Positions 44,137-51,631 of a stretch of DNA of 64,000 nt are shown piece by piece. The position numbers and the translations under genes are program-made. The stretch is from Microbacterium azadirachtae. GTDB taxonomy: Bacteria > Actinomycetota > Actinomycetes > Actinomycetales > Microbacteriaceae. Every line of letters begins with the position of its first letter. The first letter of the stretch is position 1. Below the pieces are notes generated by a model. It did no database searches. It saw nothing but the letters and a program-made list of their open reading frames with translations, and was not told the origin of the DNA. The stretch is from positions 1 to 64,000 of the forward strand of contig NZ_JYIT01000069.1 in assembly GCF_000956545.1 (NCBI RefSeq), given 5' to 3'.

Positions 44137-45929
44137 GCGCGCTCGATGCACCGCGTCACGCACTCGTCTTCGGTGCCTCGGGCCTGGTCGGCCGTCACCT
44201 CATCCTCGCCCTCGCCGGGGCCGGGGCGCGCGTTACCGCGGCCGTCCGCAGCGCCGGTTCCGGCGCTCGCGTCGAGCGCTGGCTCAGGGAGCACGGCCTG
44301 ACGCGGGCCATCGAGACGACGATCGTCGACTTCGACGCCCCGGAGATCGTGGCAGGCGGAGCGGAGGCGTTCGCGTCCGTCACCGAGATCCACAACTGCG
44401 CGGGCGCCTATCGGTTCGGGATGCCCGCGGACGAGGCGCGACGCGCGAACGTCGGCATCGTCGAGAAACTGCTCGACTTCGCCGAGGGGATCCCTGCGCT
44501 GCAGCGCATCGTCCATATCTCGGGCTACCGCGTGGGCGGGCAGGATCCGGCGACCGTCCCTTGGTCGGAGGAGCACCGTGCCGCGGTCTACAAGGAGCTC
44601 GGCGGCTATGAGGCGTCGAAGGTGGAATCCGATGCCATCTTCCAGGCCAGAGCCTTGGAGCGCGGGATCCCGTGGACGATCGTCAATCCGGCGAGCGTGA
44701 TCGGCGACAGTGCGACGGGGGAGTCCGATCAGCACATCGGGCTGGCCACCACGATCGAGCAGATCTGGGACGGGACCGCGACCGCGCTGCCCGCGGGCAG
44801 GGGCACCTTCCTGCCTGTTCTCACGGTCGACTACCTGGCGGCGTTCATGGCGAAGGCCGCGAGTGATCCGGCCGCCGTCGGCAAGGCGTACTGGATCCTC
44901 GACGACGCGACCCCTCCTCTGGCGGAGATGCTGTCGCACGTCGGTCGGCATCTCGGGGCGAAGGTGCCGTGGCTGCGCGTGCCCGTCGGCATCATCAAGC
45001 GGCTTCCGCCGCAGATCACCAAGGCGGATCCCGAGACCCTCGGCTTCCTCTCGGACGACCGCTATCCGACGGGGCCCGCGAACGCGCTGGCGGCGAAGCA
45101 CGGTCTCCGGACGCCGGACGTCCTGGTGTCCCTCGACCGGTGGGCGGACCATCTGGCGGCGCACCGCTTCGGTCGTGCGAGCGCTGAGGACCGGCGGATC
45201 GTCGAGCGCGGGGGACTGAGGACGTTCGAGCTCGGGCGATCGGATTCGAGCCGGGTGATCCTGCCCGGGCTGCCGGTCAACGCCGACACCTGGGCCGAGG
45301 TCGCCTCGGCCGTGGACGCGCGCGCCGTCGACCTCCCGGGTCTGGGCCTGAGCGGCGGCACCGGCGTGCAGGACTGGGACCGCTGGCTGCCCGCCGTGCA
45401 GGGGGAGGAGCCCGTCGAGCTGATCGGACACTCGCTCGGCGCGGCGGCGGCCGTCCTCGCGGCGGTGCGCCGTCCGGAGCGCGTCACCTCCCTCACCCTG
45501 GTCGCGCCGTTCTTCCTTCAGCCGCGGTCAGGATTCGCGGCGCCCCTGCGACCGTTCGTGCGCAGCTACCTGCGGCACGTCGACGCGGCGCGCCTGTCGA
45601 TCCGGCTCACCGGATCGGCGGCGAACGCGGCGGCCCTCGAGTCCACGGTCGGCGACCTGAGGCGCACGGGTGCAGCACGCGTGGCCGCCCAGCTCGCTCT
45701 CGCCGGCTCGCCCCGGTGGCGCGCCGAGCTGCGAGAGGCTCTCGGACGATTCGGCGGACCGGTCCGCATCATCACGGGGAGCGAGGATCCGCTCGATCCC
45801 GACATGCTCGCGCGTCTCGCGTCCCGTCCGAACGTCGAGCTGATCTCGGTGGCCGGCGCCGGGCACCATCCGCAGCTGACTCACGGCGCGGCTCTCGCCG
45901 AGGTGCTGTCCGACGTGATCCGCGCCTGA
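44133..45929 (+). CDS. Fusion: NAD(P)-dependent extended-SDR domain + alpha/beta hydrolase
   Basis: A 598-residue two-domain enzyme. Residues about 8-345 form an extended short-chain reductase/epimerase-like domain: LVFGASGLVGRH (NAD site at 14-20), SGYRVGGQDPA, catalytic YEASK (Tyr159, Lys163), and VNPASVIGDS. Residues about 365-598 form an alpha/beta hydrolase: nucleophile Ser in IGHSLGAAA (Ser434), Asp in TGSEDPLDPD, and His in AGAGHHPQ. Both sets of catalytic residues look intact. The order reductase-hydrolase suggests one pathway that reduces and releases or hydrolyses an acyl or ester intermediate. The substrate is unknown. It is translationally coupled to a TetR regulator and followed by a terminator. 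Confidence 0.82.
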   Translation: MSALDAPRHALVFGASGLVGRHLILALAGAGARVTAAVRSAGSGARVERWLREHGLTRAIETTIVDFDAPEIVAGGAEAFASVTEIHNCAGAYRFGMPADEARRANVGIVEKLLDFAEGIPALQRIVHISGYRVGGQDPATVPWSEEHRAAVYKELGGYEASKVESDAIFQARALERGIPWTIVNPASVIGDSATGESDQHIGLATTIEQIWDGTATALPAGRGTFLPVLTVDYLAAFMAKAASDPAAVGKAYWILDDATPPLAEMLSHVGRHLGAKVPWLRVPVGIIKRLPPQITKADPETLGFLSDDRYPTGPANALAAKHGLRTPDVLVSLDRWADHLAAHRFGRASAEDRRIVERGGLRTFELGRSDSSRVILPGLPVNADTWAEVASAVDARAVDLPGLGLSGGTGVQDWDRWLPAVQGEEPVELIGHSLGAAAAVLAAVRRPERVTSLTLVAPFFLQPRSGFAAPLRPFVRSYLRHVDAARLSIRLTGSAANAAALESTVGDLRRTGAARVAAQLALAGSPRWRAELREALGRFGGPVRIITGSEDPLDPDMLARLASRPNVELISVAGAGHHPQLTHGAALAEVLSDVIRA

Positions 45930-45936
45930 CATGACG

Positions 45937-45984
45937 TCGCGCCGCCCCGTCGTACTCCCTCCGGACCCCGACGAGGCGGCGCGA
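45937..45984. terminator. Long terminator hairpin between the fusion gene and csbD-like gene
   Basis: TCGCGCCGCCCCGTCG (45937-45952) pairs with CGACGAGGCGGCGCGA (45969-45984) over 16 positions with one mismatch and a 16-base loop. It starts eight bases after the fusion gene stop and ends ten bases before the stop of the convergent csbD-like gene. Confidence 0.8.
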
Positions 45985-45994
45985 ACGCTCTGCG

Positions 45995-46201
45995 TCAGCG
46001 GTCGGTGGCGTCCTTGAGGTGCTCGCCGGCCTTCTTCGCGTCGTCCTTCAGATGCTCGCCGGCCTCCTTCAGGTCGGCCTTGGCCTGGTCGAGCTTGCCC
46101 TCGTTCTCGAGCTTCTCGTTGTCGGTGACCTTCCCGGTCGCCTCCTTCGCCTTCCCCGCCATCTTCTCTGCGGTGTTCTTCACGTGGTCGGCAGCGCTCA
46201 T
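45995..46201 (-). CDS. CsbD-like stress protein
   Basis: A 68-residue, highly charged, helical protein. It opens SAADHVKNTAEKMAGKAKEA and then has two near-identical blocks, KEAGEHLKDDA and KKAGEHLKDAT. This is the CsbD-like (general stress, low-complexity amphipathic helix) pattern, often under sigma-B or stress control in Gram-positive bacteria. Molecular role is unknown. The ATG at 46201 follows GAGAGGAGCAGACCC, a strong Shine-Dalgarno. It is divergent from arsR, with about 150 bp between starts. Confidence 0.85.
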   Translation of the reverse strand: MSAADHVKNTAEKMAGKAKEATGKVTDNEKLENEGKLDQAKADLKEAGEHLKDDAKKAGEHLKDATDR

Positions 46202-46313
46202 GGGTCTGCTCCTCTCCAGTCGGTCGATGCTGACAGGCTCGCAGTCGGGTGCGGATCGGTCGACGGGGTTGACGGACCGCGGGGCGGGCGCTACAGAGCG
46301 CGAGTATTTATCC

Positions 46314-46342
46314 TTGCGGGTACGTAACCCTTCAGGTACATT
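46314..46342 (+). promoter_or_regulatory. arsR promoter; leaderless transcript likely
   Basis: TTGCGG (46314-46319) and TACATT (46337-46342) are spaced by 17 bp, and the ATG follows seven bases after the -10. No Shine-Dalgarno is present. Within the spacer, GTAACCCTTCAGGTAC has ACC-GGT half sites like ArsR-family operators, so autorepression is plausible. Confidence 0.6.
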
Positions 46343-46349
46343 TCAACCC

Positions 46350-46667
46350 ATGGACGCCGTACTGCAAGCCCTCGCCGACCCGAGCCGTCGGGTCGTGCTC
46401 GGGATCCTGCGCGACCATGAGGCTACGGCGGGAGAACTCGCCGACGCGCTGCCGATCGCCCGCCCCGGGGTCTCCCGGCACCTGCGCGTGCTGCGCGAGG
46501 CGGGCCTCGTCGACGTTCGGCAGGAGGCGCAGCGGCGGATCTATCGCCTGCGGCCGGAGGCGCTCATCGGCATCGACGCCTGGCTGGACGACTATCGCGA
46601 TCTGTGGATCCAGCGACTCGACGCCCTGCACACCGAGATCGCGCGAGGGAAGAAGGACGGGACATGA
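46350..46667 (+). CDS. ArsR-family HTH regulator
   Basis: A 105-residue winged-helix regulator. The HTH is typical of the metal-independent ArsR type that is paired with SRPBCC genes: ALADPSRRVVLGILRDHEAT, then GVSRHLRVLREAGLVDVRQE and the wing RRIYRLRPEAL. No cysteine or metal-binding cluster is visible, so the effector is probably organic or none. It is most likely translated from a leaderless mRNA. Its stop overlaps the start of the SRPBCC gene by four bases. Confidence 0.92.
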   Translation: MDAVLQALADPSRRVVLGILRDHEATAGELADALPIARPGVSRHLRVLREAGLVDVRQEAQRRIYRLRPEALIGIDAWLDDYRDLWIQRLDALHTEIARGKKDGT

Positions 46668-47188
46668 TCGTGACCGGCACGATGTGGGAGATCGACGACG
46701 CCCACGGGGGCATCCGCGTGGAGGACGTGTACGACACCGACATCGCGGACCTGTGGCAGGCGTGCACGGATCCGGCGCGTCTGGAGCGCTGGATCGTGAA
46801 GGTGCACGGCGACCTCCGCCCGGGCGGTGTGCTCGACGCGACGTTCACGAGCACCTGGACCGGGCGGATGCGGATCGACGTCTGCGAGGCGCCCCGTCAC
46901 CTCGTGCTCACCCAGCAGCCGGGCACCGAGGAGGAGACGGTGATCGAGGCCTGGCTCCAGGCGGAGGGCACGCGCACGCGATTGATCGTCGAGGAGCGCG
47001 GGCTCGGATCCGGCGTGCTGCACTTCCACGCCGCGGGCTGGCAGGTGCACCTCGAAGACCTCGGGCTCTCGCTGCGGAACGACGCGCCTACCCATCCCGG
47101 CGGCTGGTCGTCGCAGCAGCCCGCCGAAGCGTGGCGGTCACGCTGGCAGGAGCTGATCCCCGCTTACGAGCAGGTCCGCGCCGGCTGA
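46664..47188 (+). CDS. SRPBCC (AHSA1/START-like) domain protein
   Basis: A 174-residue SRPBCC protein. The AHSA1-like pattern is clear in YDTDIADLWQACTDPARLERWI, the GDLRPGGVLDATF turn, and the long C-terminal helix with HLEDLGLSLRND. These proteins form a deep hydrophobic pocket, and ArsR-SRPBCC pairs are common and largely uncharacterised, with toxin-like or lipid-binding roles suggested. The ATG overlaps the arsR stop (ATGA), which indicates coupled expression. It converges with the hydrolase gene, with only nine bases between stops. Confidence 0.9.
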   Translation: MIVTGTMWEIDDAHGGIRVEDVYDTDIADLWQACTDPARLERWIVKVHGDLRPGGVLDATFTSTWTGRMRIDVCEAPRHLVLTQQPGTEEETVIEAWLQAEGTRTRLIVEERGLGSGVLHFHAAGWQVHLEDLGLSLRNDAPTHPGGWSSQQPAEAWRSRWQELIPAYEQVRAG

Positions 47189-47197
47189 CGCACGTCG

Positions 47198-48460
47198 TCA
47201 GCGCACGCGGCGGTCCTGCGCGAGTGCGATGAGCCGCTCCAGCACCGGGCCGGAGCGCAGGCCGTTGTGCTCATGCTCGCTCGTCACCCACAGGCGCAGG
47301 TCGGGCAGGAGGGCTGCCGTCTCCATCGAGAACTCCAGCGGCACGTACGGGTCGTTGACGTAGACGGCCGCCGCACCCCGGGCACCGGAGCCCGCGATGG
47401 CCTCGGCGTCGTAGATCGTGGGCCACGCGTGCTGCGCGAGCGCGAGCGACACGTCGCGCCACGGGCGGAACGCCGGCACCGTCTCCGTCCAGTCGCGGCG
47501 GATGTGCTCTCCGGTGAACAGCGTCACGTCGGCCGCGAAGTCGGCGGGTTCGACGCGCTCCGCCGACCAGTCGGTCACATGCCCGTTCGCGTAGCTGGAC
47601 TCGTGGAACACGAAGTAGAGGGGGTTGCGGCCGTCGAACGGCATGGCCGCGGCGAGGTCGTACCGGAACGCGTTGGAGCCCGGTTCGAGCTCGAGCAGCT
47701 TCCACACGGTCTGCCACCCGTCGTCGGTGCCCAGCGCGGAGCCGACCGACCGCAGCCGGGACGGCGAGACAACCTCTCCGTCGGGCAGCACGATCTCGCC
47801 GGCGTCCGCAAGATCCACGAGCCGGCGCATGCGGTCGCGGTGCTCGGGGAACCGGCGGTAGTACCGCTCGGAGGCGTCGCGCATCTTGTCGTAGCAGAGG
47901 GCGTAGACCTCGTCCGGGGTGCGCGTGACCGTGCTCAGACCGCCGGTGAGATAGGCGGTGTCGACCGAGGCGGCGTTCGTGGAGAGGTAGGCGAGCGTCG
48001 TGAAGCCGCCGAAGGACTGCCCGAGCACGTTCCATCGCTCCGCGCCGAGGTGCTCGCGCATCGCCTCGCAGTCGCGCACGATCGAGTCCGCCCGCAGATG
48101 CGTGAGGTGCTCGGCGACGGCCTCGGAGCCCAGGGCGAGGATGTCGTCCGACACCGGCGTCGACCGGCCCGTGCCGCGCTGGTCGATCATCACCACGCGA
48201 TAGTGGGCCAGCGCCTGGTCGAGCCAGGACGGGCCGGCGGGCGTGTGCAGGGCCCGCGGCGCCTCGTGTCCCGGACCTCCCTGGAGGAACACCAGATAGG
48301 GCAGGTCCTCTCCGCCCGGACGGATCACCACCGACGCGAAGACGTCGATCGTGCGGGCGTCTGCGGGATCGGACCACACCAGGGGCACGGTGAGCGTGTG
48401 CTCCTCGAGCGTCAGGTCCATCATCCGGCGGCGCAGGACAGGGGCGGCAGAGATCGTCAT
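47198..48460 (-). CDS. Alpha/beta hydrolase, proline iminopeptidase-like (S33)
   Basis: A 420-residue S33-type hydrolase. The oxyanion loop is FLQGGPGHEAPR, the nucleophile is in LGQSFGGFTTLAY, and MIDQRGTGRSTP precedes it. The acid and base are expected near NDPYVPLEFS and SEHEHNGLR. This is the profile of proline iminopeptidases and related secreted or cytosolic peptidases. No signal peptide is seen, so it is probably cytosolic. Its ATG overlaps the stop of the DUF262 gene by one base (TGATG), so the two are translationally coupled. GTG one codon earlier is an alternative start. Confidence 0.88.
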   Translation of the reverse strand: MTISAAPVLRRRMMDLTLEEHTLTVPLVWSDPADARTIDVFASVVIRPGGEDLPYLVFLQGGPGHEAPRALHTPAGPSWLDQALAHYRVVMIDQRGTGRSTPVSDDILALGSEAVAEHLTHLRADSIVRDCEAMREHLGAERWNVLGQSFGGFTTLAYLSTNAASVDTAYLTGGLSTVTRTPDEVYALCYDKMRDASERYYRRFPEHRDRMRRLVDLADAGEIVLPDGEVVSPSRLRSVGSALGTDDGWQTVWKLLELEPGSNAFRYDLAAAMPFDGRNPLYFVFHESSYANGHVTDWSAERVEPADFAADVTLFTGEHIRRDWTETVPAFRPWRDVSLALAQHAWPTIYDAEAIAGSGARGAAAVYVNDPYVPLEFSMETAALLPDLRLWVTSEHEHNGLRSGPVLERLIALAQDRRVR

Positions 48461-50460
48461 CACATCACATTCCCGATGTAGGAGTACTTCACGAACACTT
48501 CTTCGGCGAGACCCGATTCCTCCAGCAGCCCCTGCACGGCACTCATCATGTACTTCGAGTCCCAGCCCATGTAGAGGAAGTGGTCGTCGTCGAGCTGGTC
48601 CCAGGGCCCGTTCCACGCCTTCTCGTCGTAGATCGGTCCTCCGTTGCGGGCGTTGAACGCGTCGAGCGCCGCACGGGTATCGGTCCAGCCGCGACGGAAG
48701 ACGCGGTTGAACAGGTACTTCACGTCGGGGACGTCCCACCGCTCGCCGCGGTACTCGACGTACTCGAACTCGCGCTCCCAGCCCGCGGGCCAGCCGCGGC
48801 GGCGCACGGCGTCGAGGATCGGGGTCAGGCCGTCGTCGTCGATGTCGGTGACCGCGGGGCGCGGCCAGATCCGCAGGAAGGCGTCGGTGAGGTCGGCCGT
48901 GCGCCGCGAGATCGCAGCGGTGCCCCACGCGTCGAGCTCGGCGAGGGCGGCGGTCCCCGCGATCCGGCTGCGACGGTACGCGTCGCGCTTGCTGGGGAAG
49001 GAGTCTCCGAAGACGCGCTCCGCGAGCGACTCCTCGATGAGCGTCAGGTTGCCGAGCGTGGTGGCGAGGGCGCGGTGGCTGTTCTGCTCGTCCTCGGTGT
49101 ACTCGCTCCACGGCCGCACGCCGTCGCCGGACCAGTTGTTGTGCGGGGCCGGAGGCACCACGTACTCGACGTCGTAGCCCTCCGGATCCTGCAGCCCTTC
49201 GAGGCGTCCGAGCACGTATAGCGCGTGCGGCAGATCGGCGAACTTCAGCGCCACCCGGATGCGCTCGTCCGAGGGGGTGATGCGCGCGAACGCCTTGAGC
49301 AGCTGCTCGGGGCCCTCGGTCCTGGCCCGACACAGGCGCGCGATGAGGCGGTCGGTCGGCACGCCGACCACCGCGCGGCGCAGCAGCAGGGACTGCACCC
49401 GCTCGAGGGTGCGGAGGAGCTCGTCCTTCGTGATCGCCCCGTGCCGGTGGTCGCGGTAGGCGCTCATCACGAGGGGGTAGGTCGAGCGCCCGAAGGTGTT
49501 CACGTACGCCAGCTGCCGGCGGATCTCCGGATCCTGCTCCCGCGCGGGATCGAGCAGCACGCCGTAGATCTCGGCATACTCGCGCCAGACGAGCGCCTGC
49601 GCCCGCAGCGTCTCGAGGTCCGGCCGGGGGAACTCGTGGCGGAATGCGCTGTACACGCCGTGCTCTCCGGCGACGGCGACCTCACGACCGGTGGTCATGA
49701 TCAGGTAGTGCCGCCAGAAGGCGCCGATCGCCTCACCCGTGCTGCGCTCGATCGGCAGCCAGAACTCGTCCTCCACCTGCTGCTGCTCGGCGTGGGAGAG
49801 GCCCATGAGCACGTAGTTGTGGATCAGCTCGTGGTCGCGGAGCGGCTCGCCGGTGGAGTTCAGGCTCTCGAAGATCTGCTGCGCGCTGGCTGCCGCGCCG
49901 AGCGTGATCGCGACGTGCTCGAGCTTCTGCAGCCCGCGCCAGATCCGCGGCGCCTCGTCGGCATGCACCTGGGAGCGGAAGAACGCGTAGTTGTCGTCGA
50001 AGCGGGACTCGGGCTGGTCCGGTGCACGACGATCGAGCACGACCGACTCGAAGAGCCCCGCCCACGCCTCGTGCGGACGCAGCTTGGTGCGGTCCGGATC
50101 GCCGGGGCGCACCAGGACGCGCTCGAGTTCCTCGGCGAGCGCGCGATCAGTCTCGCGCACGGAGTGGTGCAGGGCGGCGATGAGGAGCATCAGCGTGGTG
50201 ATGCGCTGCTGACCGTCGATCAGGATGAGGTCGGCCTGCGGATGCGCGTCGTCGGCGGCGGACAGGATCGAGCCGATGAAGTGGCGGTGCGCATCGTCCT
50301 CGTCGGCGACGGCGCGGATGTCGGTGAGAAGCTTCTCGCAGCCGCCGATGTCCCAGCGGTACTGGCGCTGGTAGACGGGAACCACGATCGTGGTCTCGGG
50401 GGAGGACAGCCACTCGATCGTTGACACTGCGGTTGCTTCGACGTTGGTGGCCGTGCTCAT
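48460..50460 (-). CDS. DUF262/GmrSD-like protein with a degenerate DUF1524 nuclease signature
   Basis: A 666-residue protein. The DUF262 (ParB-like) part shows VPVYQRQYRW (27-36), LIDGQQRITTL (DGQQR at 82-86) and IFESLNSTGEPL (197-208), the hallmarks of GmrS and related nucleotide-binding proteins. A DUF1524-like region follows with LGNLTLIEESL (GNLTL at 470-474) and FPSKRDAYRRS. There the catalytic EH pair of the HNH motif reads EY (VEYVVPP at 431), and the usual Asn after GNLTL is replaced. A C-terminal extension of about 120 residues (548-666, ending EEVFVKYSYIGNVM) is unassigned. Start ATG 50460 follows GAGGAGAAG. Type IV restriction or regulatory roles are possible. Confidence 0.8.
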   Translation of the reverse strand: MSTATNVEATAVSTIEWLSSPETTIVVPVYQRQYRWDIGGCEKLLTDIRAVADEDDAHRHFIGSILSAADDAHPQADLILIDGQQRITTLMLLIAALHHSVRETDRALAEELERVLVRPGDPDRTKLRPHEAWAGLFESVVLDRRAPDQPESRFDDNYAFFRSQVHADEAPRIWRGLQKLEHVAITLGAAASAQQIFESLNSTGEPLRDHELIHNYVLMGLSHAEQQQVEDEFWLPIERSTGEAIGAFWRHYLIMTTGREVAVAGEHGVYSAFRHEFPRPDLETLRAQALVWREYAEIYGVLLDPAREQDPEIRRQLAYVNTFGRSTYPLVMSAYRDHRHGAITKDELLRTLERVQSLLLRRAVVGVPTDRLIARLCRARTEGPEQLLKAFARITPSDERIRVALKFADLPHALYVLGRLEGLQDPEGYDVEYVVPPAPHNNWSGDGVRPWSEYTEDEQNSHRALATTLGNLTLIEESLAERVFGDSFPSKRDAYRRSRIAGTAALAELDAWGTAAISRRTADLTDAFLRIWPRPAVTDIDDDGLTPILDAVRRRGWPAGWEREFEYVEYRGERWDVPDVKYLFNRVFRRGWTDTRAALDAFNARNGGPIYDEKAWNGPWDQLDDDHFLYMGWDSKYMMSAVQGLLEESGLAEEVFVKYSYIGNVM

Positions 50461-50568
50461 GCTCGCTGCGCTTCTCCTCGGTTCCGGACTGCTCATCCAG
50501 TCTATTCAGGCGCGGATCCGGGCTCGGATATTCACGGCCGGGCCCTGGGGCGCGTCGGAGGGCCGCTG

Positions 50569-50582
50569 TTAGGCTGTCCTAA
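50569..50582. promoter_or_regulatory. DtxR/IdeR-like box upstream of the oxygenase gene
   Basis: TTAGGCTGTCCTAA is an inverted repeat with 5-bp arms that matches 12 of 14 positions of the DtxR/IdeR consensus part TTAGGCTAACCTAA. It is 52 bp before the oxygenase ATG, where a repressor could block transcription. The regulator is inferred. Confidence 0.55.
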
Positions 50583-50633
50583 GAAGGGCCTGTTAAAACG
50601 TGCTGGCCCCTTATGAAAGGACATGACTCGCTC

Positions 50634-51407
50634 ATGGCATACATCAAGTCCGCCGCCCTCGAGGACAAGGGTTTCGTCGTCCTCGACAGCTACAACCAGG
50701 AGCTCGACCCCAAGGAGTGGCTCGACATCGAGTACAACGACTGGAAGTCCTCCGGTGACACCCGCTTCGCGCCGCTCGCCAGCGCCAAGGGCGAGATCGA
50801 GTGCAACGGCTTCTGGAACCACGTGCCCCCGCGTACGGACAAGGACGGCGTCTGGATCGAGTCGCAGACCGCCAAGGCCCCGAACCTCACGCGTCGCGCG
50901 CAGGAGCCGGGCGCGAACGTCGGCCGCTGCCGCGTCATCGAGCTGCAGCCCACGCCCTACGGCGAGTGCCTGTACAACCTGCACCAGGACGACAACAACC
51001 GCCTCAACCCGGACGGCACCGGTTGGGTCGTGCGCGGCTTCTTCAACCTCACCGACGACAAGGACAGCTACTTCGTCCTGCGCGAGAACCGCACCGACCC
51101 GAGCGTCGAGTACCGCATCGCCCTCCCGGCGGGGGCGCAGCTGATCGTCGACACCCAGCGCCTCTGGCACGCCGCCACCCACAACGGCACCGAGCCGCGC
51201 TACTGCCTCATCACGTCGTGGACCTCGGGCCCGGAGCTCGACGCCTACATCGAGAAGTACCACGGCACGCAGGACGTGGAGAACTACCCCGTCGACCAGG
51301 CGATCCTCGACGCGGGTTACGAGGAGCAGGCGCGTCGTGACGCCGCTCGCGCCGCGTACTACGCCGCCAAGGGTCAGCAGGAGAAGATCGCGATGAGCGA
51401 GGCCTGA
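50634..51407 (+). CDS. Putative 2-oxoglutarate/Fe(II)-dependent dioxygenase
   Basis: A 257-residue protein with a probable double-stranded beta-helix. A likely iron triad is His117-x-Asp119 in YNLHQDDN and His179 in QRLWHAATHNG. Arg189 in EPRYCLITSW would hold 2-oxoglutarate. This pattern suits the phytanoyl-CoA-hydroxylase-like clade, but no exact family was recognised. The C-terminus is a helical, Ala/Arg-rich tail. The ATG at 50634 lies 12 bases after AAAGGA; an earlier ATG at 50613 lacks a Shine-Dalgarno. It is divergent from the DUF262 gene and sits behind a DtxR-like box, which suits an iron-dependent enzyme. Confidence 0.65.
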   Translation: MAYIKSAALEDKGFVVLDSYNQELDPKEWLDIEYNDWKSSGDTRFAPLASAKGEIECNGFWNHVPPRTDKDGVWIESQTAKAPNLTRRAQEPGANVGRCRVIELQPTPYGECLYNLHQDDNNRLNPDGTGWVVRGFFNLTDDKDSYFVLRENRTDPSVEYRIALPAGAQLIVDTQRLWHAATHNGTEPRYCLITSWTSGPELDAYIEKYHGTQDVENYPVDQAILDAGYEEQARRDAARAAYYAAKGQQEKIAMSEA

Positions 51408-51440
51408 GCCTCGTCAGTCCCTGAGCCCGTCCCAGGGCAC

Positions 51441-51524
51441 CGAGGGGCCCTCGGCAATGCAGTTCCCGGCGTGCTTCGCGCACCCTCCACAGGAGACGGG
51501 AGCGGCGCTGCCGAGGGCCCTTCG
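51441..51524 (+). repeat. Long-range inverted repeat, candidate structured RNA or terminator
   Basis: CGAGGGGCCCTCGGCA (51441-51456) and TGCCGAGGGCCCTTCG (51509-51524) pair in 15 of 16 positions around a 52-base centre. That centre can form its own small stems (GTGC with GCAC; TCCCG with CGGGA). Each arm can also fold locally (CCGAGG with CCTCGG). It follows the oxygenase gene and precedes a lipoprotein gene, in a gap with no coding capacity. Confidence 0.55.
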
Positions 51525-51631
51525 CGTGGTCGGGGCACCCCGACTCGTTGAGGGTCGGTCCCGCCCTCGTGCTAGCTTCGGGAACGTGCCGTACGCGAAG
51601 CGAGACGGCTCTCGACGACCGGGGGGCGCTC

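Noticed and set aside
48460..50460. Complete type IV restriction system
   Set aside because: Only one DUF262 gene is present, its HNH residues are altered, and no methylase, DNA-modification or other defence gene lies nearby. Kept as a finding, not as a call.
50461..50496. Longer DUF262 start at 50496
   Set aside because: No Shine-Dalgarno precedes it, while 50460 has GAGGAGAAG upstream.
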